Shown: positions 23,197 through 32,762, counted from the first letter of the stretch. The stretch is DNA of 43,141 nt from an uncultured Eubacteriales bacterium (GCA_902778585.1 CACYYD010000017.1:1-43141); one strand, 5' to 3'. Notes: generated by a model from the letters alone, not told the origin. A program made the numbers and translations.

Positions 23197-24153
23197 ATGG
23201 AATTCGATCTGAACGTACTGACAAGAACGGAAAAAAGGATATTCGCCCTGAGGACGCTTTACAGCAAGGCCGGTTACAGTCCGTACCGCATGCTGAAGTT
23301 TGAGGACTACGACCTCTACAGCCGCAACAAGGACTTCCTGGTCTCCGACAGGGTCATTACCTTTACCGATACCAACGGCAGGCTCAAGGCCCTGAAGCCC
23401 GATGTCACGATGTCGCTGGTAAGGAACATAAAGGACAGACCCGATGAGCTCCAGCGCCTCTATTACGACGAAAACGTCTACAGGGTCTCGGAGCGCACCA
23501 ACAGCTTCAAGGAGATCATGCAGATGGGACTCGAGTGCATCGGCGCCGCGGGCAACGCCTGCGTCACTGAGATCCTCAGACTTGCTGAGAGCAGCCTGGC
23601 TCTGATCGCCGAGGGGCGCGACTACGTGCTCAAGGTATCGGATTTCGATCTGATCATACCGCTGGTCGAGAGCATGACTGAAGACAAGGCGGTCAGAAAC
23701 GGTATATACAAGCTCATGGGTCAGAAGAACATACACGGCATAGAGGAGCTCTGCAGCGCCAACGGCATAGATGAGCAGGCTGTGAGACCTCTGGCCGAAG
23801 TGCTCGGACTCTGCGGATCGCCTGCAGAGGTTCTCCCTCAGCTTGAGAGAATATGCAGCGGAACGCCGGCAGAGAGCGAGGTCCCTGAATTAAGGGAGGT
23901 CCTCGAAGGCATAGGCCCTGACAGCCGCATACTGCTGGACTTCTCCATCACTTCGGACACCAGCTACTACAACGGTGTTGCGCTTGAGGGCTATATTGAA
24001 GGACTTCCGGACTGCGTTCTTGTGGGAGGCCGCTACGACAGGCTCATGCAGCGCATGCATAAGAAGTCCAGGGCGATAGGATTCGCGGTATACCTGGATG
24101 CGCTCGCCGGCATGGGAGCGGCTCCGGCATCAGAGGACGAAGAGGATATATAG
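23197..24153 (+). CDS. hisZ: ATP phosphoribosyltransferase regulatory subunit
   Basis: This 318-residue HisRS-like protein has lost synthetase activity and combines with the short HisG to make active, histidine-sensitive ATP phosphoribosyltransferase, the first step of histidine synthesis. The class II synthetase fold is visible in FEDYDLYSRNKDF, LKPDVTMSLVRNI (motif 2-like) and LVGGRYDRLM (motif 3-like), while the anticodon-binding domain is absent, as in HisZ. The ATG at 23197 is chosen; an open frame continues upstream over the promoter. The ribosome binding site (GAGAGAAA) is weak. It is the first gene of the operon. Confidence 0.9.
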   Translation: MEFDLNVLTRTEKRIFALRTLYSKAGYSPYRMLKFEDYDLYSRNKDFLVSDRVITFTDTNGRLKALKPDVTMSLVRNIKDRPDELQRLYYDENVYRVSERTNSFKEIMQMGLECIGAAGNACVTEILRLAESSLALIAEGRDYVLKVSDFDLIIPLVESMTEDKAVRNGIYKLMGQKNIHGIEELCSANGIDEQAVRPLAEVLGLCGSPAEVLPQLERICSGTPAESEVPELREVLEGIGPDSRILLDFSITSDTSYYNGVALEGYIEGLPDCVLVGGRYDRLMQRMHKKSRAIGFAVYLDALAGMGAAPASEDEEDI

Positions 24154-24171
24154 AGACAGACGGGGAACAAA

Positions 24172-24783
24172 GTGGACAGGATGATAAACATAGCTCTCCC
24201 AAAGGGGAGGCTTGGAGAAAAGGTATATAAGATGTTTGAGGATGCGGGCTACGGCTGCCCTGACATCTTCACGGGGCGCAGGCTCGTCTTCGAAAACAAA
24301 GACGCGGGCGTGCGCTACTTCTGGGTGAAGCCGTCCGACGTGCCTATCTATGTGGAGCGCGGGGCAGCAGACCTGGGTGTCGCGGGCAGGGACATACTCC
24401 TCGAGTACGAACCTAATGTCTACGAGCTCAAGGACCTCGGGACCGGCATATGCCGCATGGCCGTGGCAGCGCCTAAGGGCTTCAGGGACGATTCCGAATA
24501 TCTGCTGAGGGTGGCGACCAAATTCGTCAACATAGCCCAGAACTTCTACTCGCAGGCGGGCAGGGACATAGACATAATAAAGCTCAACGGATCCATAGAG
24601 ATAGCGCCGCTCCTGGGACTGTCCGATGTCATAGTCGACCTGGTCGAGACGGGAACGACTCTGAGGGAGAACGGCCTCGAAGTGATCGAGGAGATAATGG
24701 AAGTAAGCGCGAGGCTCATCGCCAACAAATCCGGCTACAACTTCAAGAGCCGTGAGATAAATGAGCTGCTCGGCAGGCTGTGA
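24172..24783 (+). CDS. hisG: ATP phosphoribosyltransferase, short catalytic subunit
   Basis: This 203-residue catalytic subunit condenses ATP with PRPP. It is the short form, lacking the C-terminal regulatory domain, which agrees with hisZ next to it. Visible are IALPKGRLGEK at the N-terminus, GAADLGVAGRD, and the PRPP-binding DLVETGTTLRENGL. The GTG at 24172 has GGGG six bases upstream and is preferred; an ATG at 24181 (MINIALPKGR) matches family starts and is possible. It lies 18 bases after hisZ. Confidence 0.94.
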   Translation: MDRMINIALPKGRLGEKVYKMFEDAGYGCPDIFTGRRLVFENKDAGVRYFWVKPSDVPIYVERGAADLGVAGRDILLEYEPNVYELKDLGTGICRMAVAAPKGFRDDSEYLLRVATKFVNIAQNFYSQAGRDIDIIKLNGSIEIAPLLGLSDVIVDLVETGTTLRENGLEVIEEIMEVSARLIANKSGYNFKSREINELLGRL

Positions 24784-24807
24784 GCCGGCGGCATAAAAGG
24801 GGAAGAC

Positions 24808-26136
24808 ATGATAAAAATACTGAAATATGATGAAGTAGCGGCAGAGGAGATCTTCGCAAGGGGCGAAGAGACAGCGGACGTCTCGGCTGTCGTGGCAGAG
24901 ATAATAGATGATGTAAGAAAGAACGGCGACGCGGCTCTGGTGCGCTACGCGGCGAAGTTTGACGGGATAGATCCGGAAGGCTTTGAACTCGAGCTCAGCG
25001 AAGATGAGATGAAGGCAACTGCAGCGATGGTCGAAGAGACATCGCCGGGGCTTACGGCAGTGCTCGAAAGGGCAGCCGCGAACATCGCTGAATTCCACAG
25101 CAGACAGGTCAGGAACGGCTTCATGCTCAACAGCAGGAGCGGAGTCGTGATGGGCCAGAAGGTGATGCCTCTCGAAAGAGCGGGACTCTATGTTCCTGGC
25201 GGCACAGCGGCTTATCCGTCAACGGTGCTGATGGACTCCATACCTGCTCTCATCGCGGGCTGCAGCGAGATAATAATGGTCACTCCGCCGAACTCTGACG
25301 GGTCGGTATCTCCGGCGATCGCGGCCGCGGCTCTGGCGGCTCATAAGACTGTTCCGGGAAGCGGAAGGGTGCGCATCTTCAGGACAGGAGGAGCCCAGGC
25401 TGTCGCAGCTCTTGCATACGGCACTGAGAGCATCCCGGGAGTAGACAAGATAGTAGGGCCGGGCAATGTGTTCGTTGCCGAGGCAAAGCGCCAGGTATTC
25501 GGCAAGGTCGCGATAGACATGATAGCGGGACCGAGCGAGATACTCGTTGTGTCCGACGGAAAGAGCGACCCGGCAGTGGTCGCAGCAGATATGCTCTCGC
25601 AGGCCGAGCACGATAAAAACGCCAGCGCTGTCCTCGTCACCGACTCCATGGAACTCGCCGGTGCGGTAAGAGATGAGATGGAAAAGCAGCTCTCCCGCCT
25701 TGAGCGCGAGGCTATTGCCAGACCGTCGATAGAAAACAACGGAAAGATAATCGTGGCCGACGATATCCGAAAGGCCATAGACATAGCAAACAGGATAGCA
25801 CCTGAACATTTAGAGCTCTGTGTGGATGATCCGTTCGATCTCCTGGACAGCATAAAGAACGCCGGGTCGGTCTTCCTAGGAAGGAACTGCCCGGAGGCTC
25901 TCGGGGACTACTTCGCCGGACCGAACCACACTCTGCCTACGAGCGGCACTGCAAGATTCTCAAGTCCGCTTTCGGTGGACGACTTCGTAAGGAAGATGCA
26001 GTACACTTATTACACGGCAGACGCCCTTGACGCGGCCGCCGACGACATAGCGGCATTTGCCCGCTCCGAGGGTCTTACAGGACACGCGAAGAGCGTACTG
26101 GTGCGCCGCGAGAGAAAAGCGGAAGCCGGAAAGTAA
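24808..26136 (+). CDS. hisD: Histidinol dehydrogenase
   Basis: This 442-residue zinc enzyme carries out the last two steps, oxidising histidinol to histidine with two NAD+. The catalytic and zinc residues of the family are in place: Gln265 and His268 (QAEHD), Glu333-His334 (APEHLE), Asp367 and His374 (GDYFAGPNHTLPT) and His426 (GHAKSV). The length is typical (about 430). The ATG follows AAGGGGAAG by three bases. It comes 24 bases after hisG. Confidence 0.96.
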   Translation: MIKILKYDEVAAEEIFARGEETADVSAVVAEIIDDVRKNGDAALVRYAAKFDGIDPEGFELELSEDEMKATAAMVEETSPGLTAVLERAAANIAEFHSRQVRNGFMLNSRSGVVMGQKVMPLERAGLYVPGGTAAYPSTVLMDSIPALIAGCSEIIMVTPPNSDGSVSPAIAAAALAAHKTVPGSGRVRIFRTGGAQAVAALAYGTESIPGVDKIVGPGNVFVAEAKRQVFGKVAIDMIAGPSEILVVSDGKSDPAVVAADMLSQAEHDKNASAVLVTDSMELAGAVRDEMEKQLSRLEREAIARPSIENNGKIIVADDIRKAIDIANRIAPEHLELCVDDPFDLLDSIKNAGSVFLGRNCPEALGDYFAGPNHTLPTSGTARFSSPLSVDDFVRKMQYTYYTADALDAAADDIAAFARSEGLTGHAKSVLVRRERKAEAGK

Positions 26137-26182
26137 GGAACAAAGAAACATAAAGATATATCGAAAGGGACCGGGATAAACG

Positions 26183-27250
26183 ATGAGCAGATTCCTGAGC
26201 GGCAAATATGCGGCGCTCGAGCCGTATACGCCGGGCGAGCAGCCCAAGACGGCTGTTCTTACAAAACTTAATACAAACGAGTCGCCGTTTCCTCCGGCAA
26301 AGGAGGTCACGGACGCGATAGCAGAAGCTGCGGCATCACTGCAGCTCTATCCGGATCCGGACTGCACGGCTCTGCGCGGAGCTATAGCAAAGACCTTTGA
26401 TGTCGATCCCGACATGGTGCTTTGCAACAACGGATCGGATGAAGGCCTGTACTTCGCGTTCATGGCATACTGCGAAGAAGGGACGCCGGCGGTCTTCCCG
26501 GATATAACCTACGGATTCTACCCGGTATTCGCCGGGATGACGGGAACCGACTACAGGGAGGTCCCGCTGAGAGAAGACCTCAGCATAGAGCCTGAGGACT
26601 ACTTCGAGGCAGGTGGCACGGTATTCATCCCGAATCCGAACGCGCCTACGGGCATCCCGCTCAGCAGGGCACAGATAGATGAGATACTCAAGCACAACCC
26701 TGACAACATAGTCGTCATAGACGAGGCCTACGTTGATTTCGGAACTGAATCGGCAGTGCCTCTGACGCGTGAGTACGGCAACCTGCTGGTCATACAGACC
26801 TTCTCAAAATCCAGGTCGCTGGCAGGCATGAGACTGGGCTATGTAATAGGATGTAAGGAGCTCATCGCGGATCTGAATACGCTGCGCTTCTCGACCAACC
26901 CGTACAATATTGACAGGCTGGCGATGGCCGCAGGAACAGCGTCACTCGAAAACGACCGCATCAACATAGCGCACTGCGAAGAGATAATGAAGAACCGCGA
27001 GTACACATGCGGCGAGCTCGCAAAAATGGGCTTTGAGATGACGGACTCGACGGCAAACTTCATCTTCGTAAGGCATCCTGAGATAGAAGGCGGAGAGCTC
27101 TTCGCCGAACTCAGAAAGCGCGGAGTCATAGTAAGGCATTTCACAAAGGAGCGCATATCCGACTACAACAGGATAAGTATTGGAAGCAGAGAGCAGATGG
27201 ACATACTCCTCAGGGAGGTAAGGGACATTCTGGACGGAAAGCGGAGGTAA
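26183..27250 (+). CDS. hisC: Histidinol-phosphate aminotransferase
   Basis: This 355-residue PLP enzyme (fold type I) transaminates imidazole-acetol phosphate with glutamate to histidinol phosphate. PLP contacts are visible: NPNAPTG (151-157), Asp180 in VIDEAYVDF, and the Schiff-base Lys209 in TFSKSRSLAGMRLGY. The N-terminal LNTNESPFPP is the substrate-arm signature. The length is usual. The ATG is 46 bases after hisD, with AAGGGA at a rather long spacing of 13. Confidence 0.94.
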   Translation: MSRFLSGKYAALEPYTPGEQPKTAVLTKLNTNESPFPPAKEVTDAIAEAAASLQLYPDPDCTALRGAIAKTFDVDPDMVLCNNGSDEGLYFAFMAYCEEGTPAVFPDITYGFYPVFAGMTGTDYREVPLREDLSIEPEDYFEAGGTVFIPNPNAPTGIPLSRAQIDEILKHNPDNIVVIDEAYVDFGTESAVPLTREYGNLLVIQTFSKSRSLAGMRLGYVIGCKELIADLNTLRFSTNPYNIDRLAMAAGTASLENDRINIAHCEEIMKNREYTCGELAKMGFEMTDSTANFIFVRHPEIEGGELFAELRKRGVIVRHFTKERISDYNRISIGSREQMDILLREVRDILDGKRR

Positions 27251-27256
27251 GGTCAG

Positions 27257-27844
27257 ATGAGAACTGCAGAGATCAGGAGAGAAACAGCAGAGACCAGCAT
27301 ATCGCTGAGCCTCAGTCTTGACGGAAGCGGCATGAGCGAGATCGATACAGGCGTGGGCTTTCTCGACCACATGCTGACACTCTTTGCGCGCCACGGCCGC
27401 ATGGACCTCAGGGTCAAGGCGGACGGCGACAACTACGTCGATGACCACCACACTGTTGAGGACACCGGCATCGCTCTGGGGCAGGCATTCCGCAAGGCGC
27501 TCGGAGACAAGCGCGGCATATACCGCTACGGAAGCTGCACGCTGCCGATGGATGAGGCACTCATAATGACGGCCGTTGACATCTCGGGCAGACCGCACCT
27601 GTCGTACGGCCTCGAGATACCGGCGGAGAAGGTGGGGAGCTTCGACACCGAGCTTACCGAGGAGTTCTGGCTGGGCTTTATAAGAAACGCCGGCATCACA
27701 CTCCACATGCGCCAGCTCGCGGGCAAAAACTCGCACCACATAATCGAGGGCGCTTTCAAGTCCGCTGCCAGGAGTCTCAGGCAGGCAGTGGCCATCGAAG
27801 AGGAATTCGCGGATGAGATCCCGTCTACAAAGGGACTTCTCTGA
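27257..27844 (+). CDS. hisB: Imidazoleglycerol-phosphate dehydratase
   Basis: This 195-residue monofunctional enzyme dehydrates imidazole glycerol phosphate. The manganese-binding motifs are DDHHTVED with His64/His65 and [10 protein letters not shown] with His160/His161; GVGFLDHML is at 32-40. It is the short form without the N-terminal phosphatase of enterobacterial HisB, so a separate histidinol phosphatase is required; hisK at the operon end supplies it. It starts six bases after hisC, with GGAGG spanning the hisC stop. Confidence 0.95.
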   Translation: MRTAEIRRETAETSISLSLSLDGSGMSEIDTGVGFLDHMLTLFARHGRMDLRVKADGDNYVDDHHTVEDTGIALGQAFRKALGDKRGIYRYGSCTLPMDEALIMTAVDISGRPHLSYGLEIPAEKVGSFDTELTEEFWLGFIRNAGITLHMRQLAGKNSHHIIEGAFKSAARSLRQAVAIEEEFADEIPSTKGLL

Positions 27845-27863
27845 TAGGACAGGAGTTATATAA

Positions 27864-28472
27864 ATGGTAGCTATAATCGATTACGGCGTGGGGAATCTGT
27901 TTTCGCTCCAGAGCTCGCTCAAGGCAGTTGGAGCCGAGGCGGTGGTCACAGACGATGAAAGAATAATAGCGGCGGCCGACAGGGTGATACTGCCGGGCGT
28001 CGGAGCCTTCGGTGACGCGGCGGCAAAACTGAGAGAGTCCGGCATGGCTGAGGTCGTGAGGCGCGAGGCAGCGGCGGGAAAGCCGCTTCTCGGCATATGC
28101 CTCGGGATGCAGCTCATGTTCGACAAGGGATATGAGTACGGAGAGCACGACGGTCTTGGGCTCATACACGGATCGGTCCGCCCTATAGCGGAGGCGATAC
28201 CTGAGGGATTCAAGATCCCGCACATCGGATGGAACTCCCTCAGCTTCAGAAAGGAGAGTCCTCTTTTCAAATATATAAATGATGGGGACTATGTGTACTT
28301 TGTGCACTCGTATCACGCGGCGGACTGCGCTGATTCAGTGACCGCGGTGACGGAATACGGCGGCGAGCTTACGGCATCGGCGGCGAACGGAAACGTCTTC
28401 GGCTGCCAGTTCCACCCGGAAAAGAGCGGAAACACCGGCCTTGAGATACTCAGGGCATTCAATGAACTTTAG
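27864..28472 (+). CDS. hisH: Imidazole glycerol phosphate synthase, glutaminase subunit
   Basis: This 202-residue class I glutamine amidotransferase releases ammonia that passes through the HisF barrel. The triad is visible: Cys79 (GICLGMQ), His184 and Glu186 (FHPEKS); the PGVGAFGD loop at 44-51 forms the oxyanion region. CAGGAGT lies eight bases before the ATG. It is followed 18 bases later by hisA, with hisF after that, the usual H-A-F order. Confidence 0.95.
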   Translation: MVAIIDYGVGNLFSLQSSLKAVGAEAVVTDDERIIAAADRVILPGVGAFGDAAAKLRESGMAEVVRREAAAGKPLLGICLGMQLMFDKGYEYGEHDGLGLIHGSVRPIAEAIPEGFKIPHIGWNSLSFRKESPLFKYINDGDYVYFVHSYHAADCADSVTAVTEYGGELTASAANGNVFGCQFHPEKSGNTGLEILRAFNEL

Positions 28473-28490
28473 CAGGGAACGGAGATATAC

Positions 28491-29219
28491 ATGCTGATAT
28501 ATCCGGCGATAGATCTTTACGGCGGCAAGGCCGTCAGACTGTATAAAGGGGACTATGCCCAGATGACCGTCTACAGCGAGGATCCGGCCGCGGTGGCGGA
28601 GGACTTCGTAAGAGCGGGAGCTGAGCGCATACATGCGGTCGATCTTGAGGGAGCGAAGGACGGTTCGACTCCGGCTTTTGAGACCGTGCTTGAGATAAAG
28701 AAAAGGTCAGGTGCCTTTGTCGAGATAGGCGGCGGCATAAGAGACGACGCAGCGGCTGAGAAGTACCTTGATGCGGGAATAGACCGGGTGATACTCGGCA
28801 CGGCCGCAGTGAGGGATCCGGACTTCCTTGAGAGGATGGTCGGGAAGTACGCTGAGCGCATAGCCGTCGGCATAGACGTGAAAGACGGCTGCGTGGCCGT
28901 GAGCGGATGGACCGAGGTGACTGAGCACAGGCTCGGGGACTTAGCGGCCGCGATGCAGGACGTAGGCGTACGCACCATAATATGCACCGACATATCCCGC
29001 GATGGCGCCATGAGGGGGACCAACCGGGAGATGTACAAAGCGCTGTCACGTGATCTCGGGATAGACATAGTGGCGTCAGGCGGAGTGTCTTCGATAGATG
29101 ATGTGAAGGCGCTCGCGGACCTCGGCATACACGGGGCGATAATCGGGAAGGCATATTACACCGGAGCGATAGATCTCGCTGAAGCAGTAAGAGCGGGAGC
29201 AGAAGGAGAACAGAAGTGA
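28491..29219 (+). CDS. hisA: ProFAR isomerase
   Basis: This 242-residue (beta/alpha)8-barrel enzyme isomerises ProFAR to PRFAR by an Amadori rearrangement. The catalytic pair is Asp8 (PAIDLYGGKAVRL) and Asp129 (VGIDVKDG); phosphate-binding glycines are in EIGGGIRD and VASGGVSS. The last four bases overlap the start of hisF (GTGA). The ribosome binding site is CGGAGA. Confidence 0.95.
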   Translation: MLIYPAIDLYGGKAVRLYKGDYAQMTVYSEDPAAVAEDFVRAGAERIHAVDLEGAKDGSTPAFETVLEIKKRSGAFVEIGGGIRDDAAAEKYLDAGIDRVILGTAAVRDPDFLERMVGKYAERIAVGIDVKDGCVAVSGWTEVTEHRLGDLAAAMQDVGVRTIICTDISRDGAMRGTNREMYKALSRDLGIDIVASGGVSSIDDVKALADLGIHGAIIGKAYYTGAIDLAEAVRAGAEGEQK

Positions 29220-29974
29220 TAACTAAAAGGATAATACCGTGTCTCGATGTAAGGGACGGCAGAGTGGTGAAGGGCGTCAACTTCGAAAACCTCGGGGACG
29301 TCGCCTCGCCTGTGGACATGGCAAAGAAATATACGGCATCGGGCGCCGACGAACTCGTCTTTTACGACATAACGGCTTCGGCCGAAGGGCGCAGGCTGTT
29401 TACTGACATACTGACGGAGACGGCCCGCAATGTCTTTATACCTCTGACAGTCGGAGGCGGCATCAATACCGTGGATGACTTTGACAGGGTGCTCAAGTGT
29501 GGAGCCGACAAGGTGAGCGTCAACAGCGGTGCCATAAAGAACCCCGATGTGATACGCCAGGCGGCAAAGCTTTACGGCGACCAGTGCGTGGTGCTCTCCT
29601 GCGATATAAAGAGAGTGGACGGAGAGTTCAGGGTATTCGCACGCGGCGGCCGTGACGACACGGGCATGGAGGCTATAAGCTGGATAAAGCGCTGCGTGGG
29701 ACTCGGAGCAGGAGAAGTCGTGGTCAACTCGATAGACACCGACGGAGTGAAGACAGGCTTTGACATCCCGCTTCTTCAGGAAGTATGCGACGCTGTGAGC
29801 GTACCGGTCATAGCATCGGGAGGCGCCGGGAGCATAGAGCACTTCATAGAGCTCTTCAAGGCAGTCCCGACCATAGATGCGGGACTTGCGGCAAGCATCT
29901 TCCACTTCGGAGAGGTGGAGATAAAGGATCTTAAGGAAAGGATGGCGGCAGAGGGAATACCTGCGCGCATCTGA
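29216..29974 (+). CDS. hisF: Imidazole glycerol phosphate synthase, cyclase subunit
   Basis: This 252-residue barrel enzyme uses ammonia from HisH to turn PRFAR into imidazole glycerol phosphate and AICAR, the latter feeding purine synthesis. Catalytic residues are Asp11 ([15 protein letters not shown]) and Asp130 (LSCDIKR); phosphate loops are TVGGGI and ASGGAGS. The start is GTG at 29216 overlapping the hisA stop, with AAGGAG eight bases upstream, so it is translationally coupled. Confidence 0.95.
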   Translation: MITKRIIPCLDVRDGRVVKGVNFENLGDVASPVDMAKKYTASGADELVFYDITASAEGRRLFTDILTETARNVFIPLTVGGGINTVDDFDRVLKCGADKVSVNSGAIKNPDVIRQAAKLYGDQCVVLSCDIKRVDGEFRVFARGGRDDTGMEAISWIKRCVGLGAGEVVVNSIDTDGVKTGFDIPLLQEVCDAVSVPVIASGGAGSIEHFIELFKAVPTIDAGLAASIFHFGEVEIKDLKERMAAEGIPARI

Positions 29975-29987
29975 GAAGGGGAGAAAA

Positions 29988-30644
29988 ATGACAGAGATCT
30001 CGGAACTGAAATTTGATGACAGGGGACTCATCCCTGCCATAGTTGTGGACGCGGGCAGCAAGAGAGTGCTGACCCTCGCATATATGAATGAGGAGAGCCT
30101 CAGGATCTCCATGGAAAAGGGGCTGACCTGCTTCTGGAGCAGATCGAGGAACGAGCTCTGGCTCAAGGGCGAGACCAGCGGAAATTACCAGCACATAGTC
30201 AGCATCACGGCTGACTGCGACAGGGACGCCCTGGTCGTTGAAGTGGAGCCTGACGGCCCGGCCTGCCATCTCGGTACTGAGTCATGCTTCGAATACCCGG
30301 TCTGGGACAGCGGCAAGGAGGCGTTCTCCTACGAAGGCCTGATGGACCTCATAAAGGGACGCAGGGACGAGCCTAAGGAAGGTTCATATACGACGTATCT
30401 TTTTGAGAAAGGACTCGACAAGATACTCAAGAAGGTTGGCGAAGAGACCACCGAGGTCATCGTTGCCGCGAAGTCCGCCGAGCAGAGCGGAGACAATGCC
30501 GAGACTGTATATGAGATAGCCGATCTCGCCTATCACGTGATGGTGCTGATGGCAGAAGCCGGCATCAGCCTCGATGACATAAAGAAAGAACTGGCATCGC
30601 GCCACGTAATAGATAAGAAAGTAAAACAGGAGAAGATGGTATAG
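29988..30644 (+). CDS. hisIE: Phosphoribosyl-AMP cyclohydrolase / phosphoribosyl-ATP pyrophosphatase
   Basis: This 218-residue bifunctional enzyme performs steps two and three. The HisI domain (about 5-112) has [18 protein letters not shown] and the metal-binding DCDRD, GPACH and ESCF cysteines (C77, C93, C100). The HisE domain (about 118-210) has the MazG-like pyrophosphatase motifs GEETTEV (151-157) and [14 protein letters not shown] lies five bases before the ATG. It is three bases before hisK. Confidence 0.95.
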   Translation: MTEISELKFDDRGLIPAIVVDAGSKRVLTLAYMNEESLRISMEKGLTCFWSRSRNELWLKGETSGNYQHIVSITADCDRDALVVEVEPDGPACHLGTESCFEYPVWDSGKEAFSYEGLMDLIKGRRDEPKEGSYTTYLFEKGLDKILKKVGEETTEVIVAAKSAEQSGDNAETVYEIADLAYHVMVLMAEAGISLDDIKKELASRHVIDKKVKQEKMV

Positions 30645-30647
30645 GAT

Positions 30648-31505
30648 ATGGCTCAGAGCTTTGACCTTCACATGCATACGACATACTGCGACGGCAGGGA
30701 CAGCGCCGAAGACATGGTGCTGGCTGCCATAGGCATGGGACTTGAGACTGTGGGCATCTCGGGGCATTCCTTCACGCCTCACGACGAAAGCTACTGCATG
30801 AGCCGTGAGAAGACAGAGGCTTACCTGGATGAGCTCGCGGGGCTTAAGGAGAAGTACGCGGGCCGCATCAGAGTTCTCACCGGGCTCGAGATGGATCTTT
30901 ACGCCGACACGGACACTTCGCGCCTGGATTACATGATAGGCTCGGTCCACTATATGTTCACGGATGAAGGTCTCGCAAAGCTTGAGGCGGGGCAGCCCGT
31001 GGAGAAGCTGCACGACTGGACACCGGTCGATGACGGCACGGATGAACTCGAGGCCTTCGCGGCAAACAACGGCCTCGGCATGATGTCTCTCGCGGAGATC
31101 TACTACCGCAGCGTAGCAAGGATAGTCGCCGTTACGGACTGCGACGTGATCGGGCACTTTGACCTCGTCACCAAGTTCTGCGATATACATCCGCTCTTCG
31201 ATACTGAAGACCCGCGCTACGTAAGAGCGTGGAAGGATGCGGCGGACCGCATATTCGAAGACTGCGCCGAAAGGTATAAAAGAGGGTACAGAAACAGGCT
31301 CGAAAAGTCCGGCCTCTTCGAAGCCGGAGACAAGCCTGTATTTGAGATAAATTACGGCGCGATAAGCAAGGGATACAGGAAAACTCCGTATCCTGCGCAG
31401 GACCAGATGGACTATATCCGCGCAAAGGGAGGCCTGCTTATCTGCAGTTCTGACAGCCACCGCGCAGAGGATGTAGGAAGCTTTCTGAGAGAGCTCAAAA
31501 AGTGA
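30648..31505 (+). CDS. hisK: Histidinol-phosphate phosphatase, PHP type
   Basis: This 285-residue protein of the PHP metal-dependent phosphoesterase family is the HisJ/HisK-type phosphatase that removes phosphate from histidinol phosphate. The N-terminal PHP motif gives His8, His10 and Asp15 (DLHMHTTYCDG); further metal sites are in GLEMDL, GSVHYM, CDVIGHFD and the final SSDSHRAEDVG. It completes the pathway: every histidine step from PRPP to histidine is now encoded in one operon. No terminator follows, so readthrough into rpmG is possible. Confidence 0.88.
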   Translation: MAQSFDLHMHTTYCDGRDSAEDMVLAAIGMGLETVGISGHSFTPHDESYCMSREKTEAYLDELAGLKEKYAGRIRVLTGLEMDLYADTDTSRLDYMIGSVHYMFTDEGLAKLEAGQPVEKLHDWTPVDDGTDELEAFAANNGLGMMSLAEIYYRSVARIVAVTDCDVIGHFDLVTKFCDIHPLFDTEDPRYVRAWKDAADRIFEDCAERYKRGYRNRLEKSGLFEAGDKPVFEINYGAISKGYRKTPYPAQDQMDYIRAKGGLLICSSDSHRAEDVGSFLRELKK

Positions 31506-31515
31506 AATATATTCC

Positions 31516-31544
31516 TTGACATTGAAAATATGCTGAAGTATACT
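31516..31544 (+). promoter_or_regulatory. Promoter of the rpmG-secE-nusG-ribosomal superoperon
   Basis: TTGACA (31516-31521), a 17-base spacer and TATACT (31539-31544) are nearly perfect. The start near 31551 gives an approximately 100-base leader before rpmG. Confidence 0.9.
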
Positions 31545-31649
31545 CATTGAGCGACTTTAAGAAGAAAATCGGAGCACTGGGCAACCGGGCTTCGAGTTTT
31601 CGATTGAGAAGACAGTAAAAACCAAGCTTTATACATAAGGAGAAAACAG

Positions 31650-31811
31650 ATGGCAGCAGGCGTAAGACAGAAGGTCATCCTGGCATGCACAGAGTGCAAG
31701 CAGAGAAACTACAATACTATGAAGAACAAGAGAAACAATCCGGACAGGATCGAACTCATGAAGTATTGCAAGTTCTGCAATAAGGAGACTCTCCACAAGG
31801 AGACAAAGTAA
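31650..31811 (+). CDS. rpmG: 50S ribosomal protein L33
   Basis: This 53-residue zinc-ribbon ribosomal protein starts [16 protein letters not shown] and has the two pairs CTEC and CKFC that hold zinc, so it is the C+ form of L33. ATAAGGAG precedes the ATG by seven bases. It sits directly before secE as in most Firmicutes. Because the zinc-free form replaces it under zinc limitation in some bacteria, a second L33 gene may exist elsewhere. Confidence 0.95.
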   Translation: MAAGVRQKVILACTECKQRNYNTMKNKRNNPDRIELMKYCKFCNKETLHKETK

Positions 31812-31841
31812 TCTTTTTCCAGATTCACACGGAGACAGGAA

Positions 31842-32093
31842 ATGGCTAACAGCAACAATAACGGAAGCAATCCGGCACAGGGCAAGAGCCAGAAGAAGAG
31901 AGGCGGACTCATTGCTTACCTCAGGGGTGTCAGACAGGAGTTCAGGAAGGTCGTATGGCCTACAAGAGAAGAACTCGTCACTGATACTGTCGTGGTATTC
32001 GCATGCGTCATCTTCTTTGCGGTAGCATTCTGGCTGGTCGACACCGGATTCCTGGCAGCCCTCAAGGGGCTCCTCGGAATCACCCTGTCCTGA
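31842..32093 (+). CDS. secE: Preprotein translocase subunit SecE
   Basis: This 83-residue single-span membrane protein stabilises SecY in the Sec translocase. It has a polar Asn/Lys-rich N-terminus, the amphipathic surface helix with the conserved VVWPTREE (37-44), and one transmembrane helix at about 47-69. This is the short Gram-positive form. GGAGACAGG lies before the ATG. It is co-transcribed with rpmG and nusG. Confidence 0.95.
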   Translation: MANSNNNGSNPAQGKSQKKRGGLIAYLRGVRQEFRKVVWPTREELVTDTVVVFACVIFFAVAFWLVDTGFLAALKGLLGITLS

Positions 32094-32109
32094 CCCAAGG
32101 AGTTTATAC

Positions 32110-32754
32110 ATGACAGATAAGATCGATAACATCGGAAACATCGAGCTGAACGGATCTGCAGAAGAGACAGCAGCTGAGGCAAAGGAGCCTGTAAAGGCGA
32201 GCGTATCGCCGCTCGAGGGCGAAGGTCTCAGAGGCGACGGAACAGCCAAGTGGTATGTCGTTCACACTTACTCGGGATACGAGAACAAAGTAAAGAACAG
32301 CATCGACAGAATGGTCGAGTACCGCGGCATGCAGGATCTCATTCAGGAAGTCGTCATTCCGACAGAAGACAGGATCGAGATAAAGGACGGCGTCAAGAAG
32401 GTGAAGACACGCAAGCTCTTCCCAGGCTACGTCGTTATAAAGATGGTAGTCAACAACGAGACCTGGTACCTCGTACGTAATACTGAGGGCGTTACAGGCT
32501 TCGTAGGACACGGCTCGGATCCGATCCCTCTGACAAAAGAGGAGATCGTAAGAATGGGCATCGAGAAGCTCAAGATCGAGCTCGACATCGAAGTGGGCGA
32601 CACCATCCGCATCATCGGAGGCGTTTTCGAGGGCCAGCTCGGCATCGTAGAGGCTATCAACCCGGAGAAGCAGATCGTAAAGGTTCGCATCTCGATGTTC
32701 GGAAGAGACACTCCTGCAGAGATCGAGTTCTCGCAGGTCAGCAAGCTCAGATAG
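32110..32754 (+). CDS. nusG: Transcription elongation factor NusG
   Basis: This 214-residue factor binds RNA polymerase and influences pausing and termination. The NGN domain begins at residue 47 (KWYVVHTYSGYE), with the RKLFPGYV core near 101, and the KOW domain lies at about 162-190 (GDTIRIIGGVFEGQLG). The first 46 residues are an acidic, Ala/Glu-rich extension absent from typical NusG (about 175). The start is supported by AAGGAG eight bases upstream, and no better start lies nearer the NGN domain. Confidence 0.95.
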   Translation: MTDKIDNIGNIELNGSAEETAAEAKEPVKASVSPLEGEGLRGDGTAKWYVVHTYSGYENKVKNSIDRMVEYRGMQDLIQEVVIPTEDRIEIKDGVKKVKTRKLFPGYVVIKMVVNNETWYLVRNTEGVTGFVGHGSDPIPLTKEEIVRMGIEKLKIELDIEVGDTIRIIGGVFEGQLGIVEAINPEKQIVKVRISMFGRDTPAEIEFSQVSKLR

Positions 32755-32762
32755 CAAGAGCT

